This document shows, in pieces, positions 33,974 through 37,639 of a DNA stretch of 37,639 nucleotides. This stretch comes from an uncultured Colwellia sp. (lineage in GTDB: Bacteria > Pseudomonadota > Gammaproteobacteria > Enterobacterales > Alteromonadaceae): assembly GCA_913061475.1 (NCBI GenBank), contig CAJXUN010000043.1, forward strand, positions 1-37,639. The letters are read 5' to 3'. The notes below the pieces were generated by a model. That model was given only the letters and a program-made list of their open reading frames with translations. It searched no databases and was not told the origin of the DNA. Every line of letters begins with the position of its first letter. The stretch's first letter is position 1. The position numbers were made by a program, and so were the translations under genes.

Positions 33974-35062
33974 ATGTCTAATAACGTCCTAAATTTAAAA
34001 AAAATAAAATTGCACTATCAACAAGCGTTACCTAATCAGATGGTAACGGCAGTCGTCGTATTAGATAGCGATCTAAGCATTTGCTATGTTAATCCTGCTG
34101 CTGAAGCATTGTTAGTTAAAAGTTTAAGTAAACTAAACCGACAACCTATTGAACAAGTATTTTACAATACCCCTATTAATAGTAACCGTTTGCAGCAGCT
34201 ACTAACTACCGGACAAGAGTTTAGTGATAGTGATGTTACGATTGAGTTTTTTGATCACCGCCGAATCACCGTAGAGATCACAGCCTCATCGGTTACTTTT
34301 GAGCAATACCCACACATATTGTTAGAATTTAAACAAATTGATCAACAAAAACAGATCAGCGCCGAAGCTTTTCAGCAACAACAATGGGAATCTGCTCGAG
34401 ATCTTATCCGTGGTCTGGCACATGAAATTAAAAATCCTTTGGGTGGGCTAAGAGGTGCAGCACAATTATTAGATTTAGAGCTTAACGCAGAACAAAAAGA
34501 ATATACCGCCATGATCATTGAGCAAGCCGATAGGCTAACGAACTTGGTTGATCGCTTGTTAGGTCCAAATCATTTACCCGTAATGAAATTGCAAAATATT
34601 CATATAGTTATCGAAAAAGTGTTCCAATTAACACAATTTGATAACCCGAAGAACATCGCCTTAGCGCGCGATTATGATCCCTCAATTCCTGAATTAACCT
34701 TTGATCAAGACAAGTTACAACAAACGGTTATCAATATTATTAACAATGCTATTCAAGCATTAGATACAGAGCATAAGATTACATTAAGAACGCGGGCAGC
34801 AAGCAATAAAACCATTAACGGTAAGCGAATAAAACTCTGCGCTGAAATCAGCATAATCGACAACGGCCCAGGCATACCTGAGCATATTCAAAGTACGCTA
34901 TTCTACCCTATGGTGTCCGGTCGAGCCTCAGGAACCGGCTTAGGTCTTTCAATTTGCCAAACGATAGTACATCAGCACAACGGAAAATTATCCTGTAAAA
35001 GCCGTCCAGGGCATACAGAGTTTACTATTTTATTACCTTTTGATAGCGAGAGAAGCCAATGA
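33974..35062 (+). CDS. glnL: nitrogen regulation sensor histidine kinase NtrB (GlnL)
   Basis: NtrB phosphorylates and, with PII, dephosphorylates NtrC according to nitrogen status. I choose the ATG at 33974 (362 residues, MSNNVLNLKK), because AAGGA lies 6 nt upstream; a GTG at 33959 lies inside the NtrC dyad. The domains are an N-terminal PAS (about 15-125; VTAVVVLDSDLSICYVNPAAEALL), a phosphoacceptor histidine H150 in RGLAHEIKNPLGGLRGAAQLL, and a C-terminal HATPase with QTVINIINNAIQAL, IIDNGPGIP and GTGLGLSICQTIVHQHNG. It is cytoplasmic, without membrane helices. It overlaps glnG by 4 bp (ATGA), so the pair is coupled. Confidence 0.97.
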   Translation: MSNNVLNLKKIKLHYQQALPNQMVTAVVVLDSDLSICYVNPAAEALLVKSLSKLNRQPIEQVFYNTPINSNRLQQLLTTGQEFSDSDVTIEFFDHRRITVEITASSVTFEQYPHILLEFKQIDQQKQISAEAFQQQQWESARDLIRGLAHEIKNPLGGLRGAAQLLDLELNAEQKEYTAMIIEQADRLTNLVDRLLGPNHLPVMKLQNIHIVIEKVFQLTQFDNPKNIALARDYDPSIPELTFDQDKLQQTVINIINNAIQALDTEHKITLRTRAASNKTINGKRIKLCAEISIIDNGPGIPEHIQSTLFYPMVSGRASGTGLGLSICQTIVHQHNGKLSCKSRPGHTEFTILLPFDSERSQ

Positions 35063-36468
35063 TCACCGAACAAGTTTGGATCGTCGATGATGATAGTTCC
35101 ATTAGATGGGTACTAGAAAAGGCATTGTCCAACGCTAACATCAGCGTAGGGACATTTCATAACCCTGAAGACCTCTTAACCGCATTAGAACATAACCAGC
35201 CTGAGGTCATTATTTCTGATATTCGCATGCCTAATATCGACGGTATGACATTATTAGCCCAAATCAATGATCAGTTTTCTCATATACCGGTTATTATCAT
35301 GACGGCGCATTCTGACCTCGACAGTGCGGTAAATGCCTATCAGGGCGGCGCTTTTGAGTATTTGCCAAAGCCTTTTGATATTGACGATGCAGTGACCCTT
35401 GCCAATAGAGCGTTAACACACGCTCGTGAATTAAAATCTAAAAAACAACTTAACGTTCCATCGGTAGAAAGTGTCGGCATTATCGGAGCAGCACCGTCAA
35501 TGCAGGAAGTTTTTAGAGCTATTGGTCGACTATCTCGTTCAAGTATCAGTGTGCTAATTAATGGTGAATCCGGTACAGGTAAAGAATTAGTCGCACATGC
35601 ATTACATATGCACAGTCCTCGCTCTTCAGCCCCCTTTATTCCACTTAATATGGCAGCTATCCCAAAAGACTTAATTGAATCCGAACTATTTGGCCACGAA
35701 AAAGGCGCATTTACTGGCGCTAATGCAATACGTCAAGGACGCTTTGAACAGGCGCATCAGGGAACACTTTTCTTAGATGAAATAGGTGATATGCCATTAG
35801 ATATTCAAACACGATTACTTAGGGTACTCGCTGATGGTCAATTTTACCGCGTTGGCGGTCACTCCCCCATACAAGTTGATGTACGAATAATTGCAGCAAC
35901 ACATCAAAACTTAGAGGAACGAGTCAACAATGGTGAGTTTCGTGAAGATTTATTTCATCGACTTAATGTCATCAGAATACAAATTCCGAGCCTAAGAGAA
36001 AGAAAAGAAGATATTAAGCAATTAGCCCAACATTTCTTAAAGCAAGCAGCTAACGAGCTAGCCGTTGAAAGTAAAACACTGCATAAAACGACCTTATCAT
36101 ATTTAGAGCAATGTGAATGGCCAGGCAATGTTAGGCAACTGGAAAATATCTGTCGATTTTTAACGGTTATGGCTAGCGGTAAACAAATACTAATGACTGA
36201 CTTACCCAGTGAACTGACCGAAAAGCCGGTTACGCTAATCAACAACTCACAGGAAAGCTGGCAAGATAACTTAAAAAAATGGGTAAATAATGAATTATCA
36301 TTAGGTAAGAGTAATATTATTGAACAAGCATTACCTGAGTTTGAGAAAGTATTACTCGCTAGTGCCCTAAAACATACTCAAGGTCACAAACAAGAAGCAG
36401 CCAAACGTTTAGGTTGGGGGCGTAATACCTTAACAAGAAAACTAAAAGAGCTAAATATGCCAGATTAG
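35059..36468 (+). CDS. glnG: nitrogen regulation response regulator NtrC (GlnG)
   Basis: NtrC is the sigma-54 enhancer-binding activator of nitrogen-limitation genes. The 469-residue protein has a receiver domain with phosphorylation site D54 (IISDIRMPN) and a central AAA+ domain. The latter has Walker A GESGTGKE (169-176), the sigma-54 contact loop GAFTGA (216-221), LFLDEIGDMPL and the VRIIAATHQNL sensor region. A C-terminal Fis-like helix-turn-helix follows (KQEAAKRLGWGRNTLTRKLKEL). It would act on the dyads before glnA and glnL. It is coupled to glnL by a 4-bp overlap. No clear terminator precedes the convergent epmA. Confidence 0.98.
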   Translation: MITEQVWIVDDDSSIRWVLEKALSNANISVGTFHNPEDLLTALEHNQPEVIISDIRMPNIDGMTLLAQINDQFSHIPVIIMTAHSDLDSAVNAYQGGAFEYLPKPFDIDDAVTLANRALTHARELKSKKQLNVPSVESVGIIGAAPSMQEVFRAIGRLSRSSISVLINGESGTGKELVAHALHMHSPRSSAPFIPLNMAAIPKDLIESELFGHEKGAFTGANAIRQGRFEQAHQGTLFLDEIGDMPLDIQTRLLRVLADGQFYRVGGHSPIQVDVRIIAATHQNLEERVNNGEFREDLFHRLNVIRIQIPSLRERKEDIKQLAQHFLKQAANELAVESKTLHKTTLSYLEQCEWPGNVRQLENICRFLTVMASGKQILMTDLPSELTEKPVTLINNSQESWQDNLKKWVNNELSLGKSNIIEQALPEFEKVLLASALKHTQGHKQEAAKRLGWGRNTLTRKLKELNMPD

Positions 36469-36491
36469 CGGATTGGTTTTATTACTCGTTC

Positions 36492-37469
36492 CTAAGCGTT
36501 TACTATCGGAAAAGTGATAACTTGGTCTATTTTATTCACCGTTAAAGCAAGCATAACGAGCCGATCAATGCCAAGTGCAACACCTGCACACGCAGGTAAG
36601 CCGTGCTCCAATGCCGAGATGAAGTGTTGATCAATGTCTTGTTCAATTTTTCCTAATGTAGTGCGTGTTTGATTGTCCTGCTCAAAGCGCAATTTTTGTT
36701 GAGCAACATCAGTTAATTCATGAAAACCATTAGCCAGTTCAATACCTTTAAAGTAACACTCAAAACGCTCGGCAACACGTGGATCCTTCAAGCTGATTTT
36801 TGCAAGTGACGCTTGGCTTGCTGGAAAGTTATAAACAAAACATGGCTTATTATCGCCTATATTGGGTTCAATTAACTCTGCCATAATAAATTGTAGTAAT
36901 GTATCTAGACAATCTTCCTGTTCTAGCCAATCACTCAATTTATCATGAGCAGAAATGATTCGAATTAGTTCATCTCTGTTAGTCATCAAAGGATCAATAG
37001 CGACTTCTCTGATAAAGAGTTCCTGATAACTAATACGCTCAACTTGCTGGCAGCCCAAAACAGAGCTAAGTAACTCCGCCACCTCATCCATTAATTGAAA
37101 ATGGTCAAAACCAACTCTATACCACTCTAACATGGTAAATTCGGGATTATGATATCGACCTTGTTGTTCATGCCGAAAGGCTTTACAAATTTGATAACAA
37201 CAACCGTAACCACTTGCGAGTAAACGCTTCATCGCAAATTCAGGTGATGTTTGCGCATACAGATTTGTTGACTCATCACAATGACTCTCTGCAGAGTAAT
37301 TATATAGAGTACTAAACGCATCCAAATGTACATCAGTTACCGTGGCATGTGAAAGTAAAGGCGTTTCAACTTCAATGATATCTAAAGCTAAGAAGAAGCT
37401 CCGAATTTGGGCTAAAATATGCGCTCGTTGCTTGGCATTTTGCCAGTCCATAGTCGGTTGCCATGACAT
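36492..37469 (-). CDS. epmA: elongation factor P--(R)-beta-lysine ligase
   Basis: EpmA (PoxA/GenX/YjeA) attaches (R)-beta-lysine to a conserved lysine of elongation factor P, aiding translation of polyproline stretches. The 325-residue product from the ATG at 37469 resembles the catalytic core of class II lysyl-tRNA synthetase without the anticodon-binding domain. Motif 2 appears as FRHEQQGRYHNPEFTMLEWY and motif 3 as GVALGIDRLVML, with EVETPLLSHATVTD near the start. An in-frame TTG just upstream is less likely as a start. It lies between glnG and the rrn terminator. Confidence 0.95.
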   Translation of the reverse strand: MSWQPTMDWQNAKQRAHILAQIRSFFLALDIIEVETPLLSHATVTDVHLDAFSTLYNYSAESHCDESTNLYAQTSPEFAMKRLLASGYGCCYQICKAFRHEQQGRYHNPEFTMLEWYRVGFDHFQLMDEVAELLSSVLGCQQVERISYQELFIREVAIDPLMTNRDELIRIISAHDKLSDWLEQEDCLDTLLQFIMAELIEPNIGDNKPCFVYNFPASQASLAKISLKDPRVAERFECYFKGIELANGFHELTDVAQQKLRFEQDNQTRTTLGKIEQDIDQHFISALEHGLPACAGVALGIDRLVMLALTVNKIDQVITFPIVNA

Positions 37470-37537
37470 CAATAAAATTACCTATAAGAATACAATCAAC
37501 ATTTAACGCTACTTTAAACGAAATAATAGCAGACAGC

Positions 37538-37566
37538 AAAAAGCCCGACTCTTTCGAATCGGGCTT
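37538..37566 (-). terminator. rho-independent terminator of the rrn operon
   Basis: AAGCCCGA (37541-37548) pairs with TCGGGCTT (37559-37566) across a 10-nt loop, with an A-run at 37538-37542 on the plus strand (T-run on the minus strand). It lies just after the 5S rRNA 3' end. Confidence 0.85.
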
Positions 37567-37574
37567 CTTTAATA

Positions 37575-37639
37575 GGAGCCTGATAATGTCCTACTCTCAC
37601 ATGGGAACTCCCACACTACCATCGGCGCTAACACGTTTC
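37575..37639 (-). rRNA. rrf: 5S ribosomal RNA, 3' part only
   Basis: Read on the minus strand, the last 65 bases match the 3' half of bacterial 5S rRNA (AGCGCCGATGGTAGTGTGGG, then CCCATGTGAGAGTAGGACAT). The 5' part and the rest of the rrn operon lie beyond the right edge. The exact 3' end is estimated to within a few bases. Confidence 0.92.

Noticed and set aside
1-37639. CRISPR arrays, prophage, toxin-antitoxin or biosynthetic clusters
   Set aside because: No regularly spaced direct repeats, phage structural genes or paired toxin-antitoxin frames were seen. The two small genes beside typA lack recognisable toxin or antitoxin motifs.

Overview
The window looks like a chromosomal core segment of a marine gammaproteobacterium, most likely in the Colwelliaceae/Alteromonadales (Colwellia- or Thalassotalea-like). 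I base this on the protein sequences, the AT-rich composition, and gammaproteobacterial gene neighbourhoods (priA-ftsN-hslVU-rraA, yihY-dtd-yiiD, typA/glnA-glnL-glnG). No prophage, CRISPR array, tRNA gene or complete insertion sequence was seen.

Layout. (1) 1-5.6 kb: priA, ftsN, hslV, hslU and a DUF971 gene, all on the plus strand, with a sigma-32-like promoter before hslV. (2) 5.6-12.4 kb: a chemoreceptor with a helical bimodular sensor, a membrane EAL phosphodiesterase with a degenerate GGDEF domain, rraA (RNase E inhibitor), and a second membrane GGDEF/EAL protein whose two domains are both degenerate. (3) 12.4-18.7 kb: a histidine-utilisation cluster, hutI divergent from hutC-hutH-hutU, with two identical TTGTATATACAA palindromes between them. 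No hutG or hutF is present. HutU is the long 676-residue form. A 279-bp MITE-like element sits directly behind hutU and ahead of the terminator. (4) 18.7-22.7 kb: a SEC-C motif protein, a membrane-anchored XRE regulator, and an nfeD-SPFH-SPFH membrane operon. (5) 22.7-29.4 kb: mostly minus-strand genes, namely a small membrane protein, a YeeZ-like dehydrogenase, an NTF2-like secreted protein, a YiiD-type acetyltransferase/hotdog protein, dtd, pip, yihY and two small proteins of 54 and 60 residues. One plus-strand spermidine-synthase-like gene is inserted. (6) 29.6-36.5 kb: typA divergent from the nitrogen-control genes glnA, a DUF4124 gene, glnL (ntrB) and glnG (ntrC). (7) 36.5 kb to the end: epmA, an rrn terminator, and the 3' part of a 5S rRNA gene whose operon continues beyond the right edge.

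How the genes work together. The nitrogen region reads as a feedback loop. A sigma-54 promoter with upstream NtrC-type dyads drives glnA. Glutamine synthetase carries the adenylylation tyrosine at position 397. A further NtrC-type dyad lies just before the glnL ribosome binding site, so NtrC probably controls its own operon. The hut cluster would convert histidine to formiminoglutamate and is probably repressed by HutC through the paired palindromes. The most unusual items are the long HutU with its matching non-Pseudomonas-like HutH, the MITE in the hut 3' UTR, the doubly degenerate c-di-GMP protein convergent with rraA, hendecad repeats in the tandem SPFH pair, and two uncharacterised small genes beside typA.
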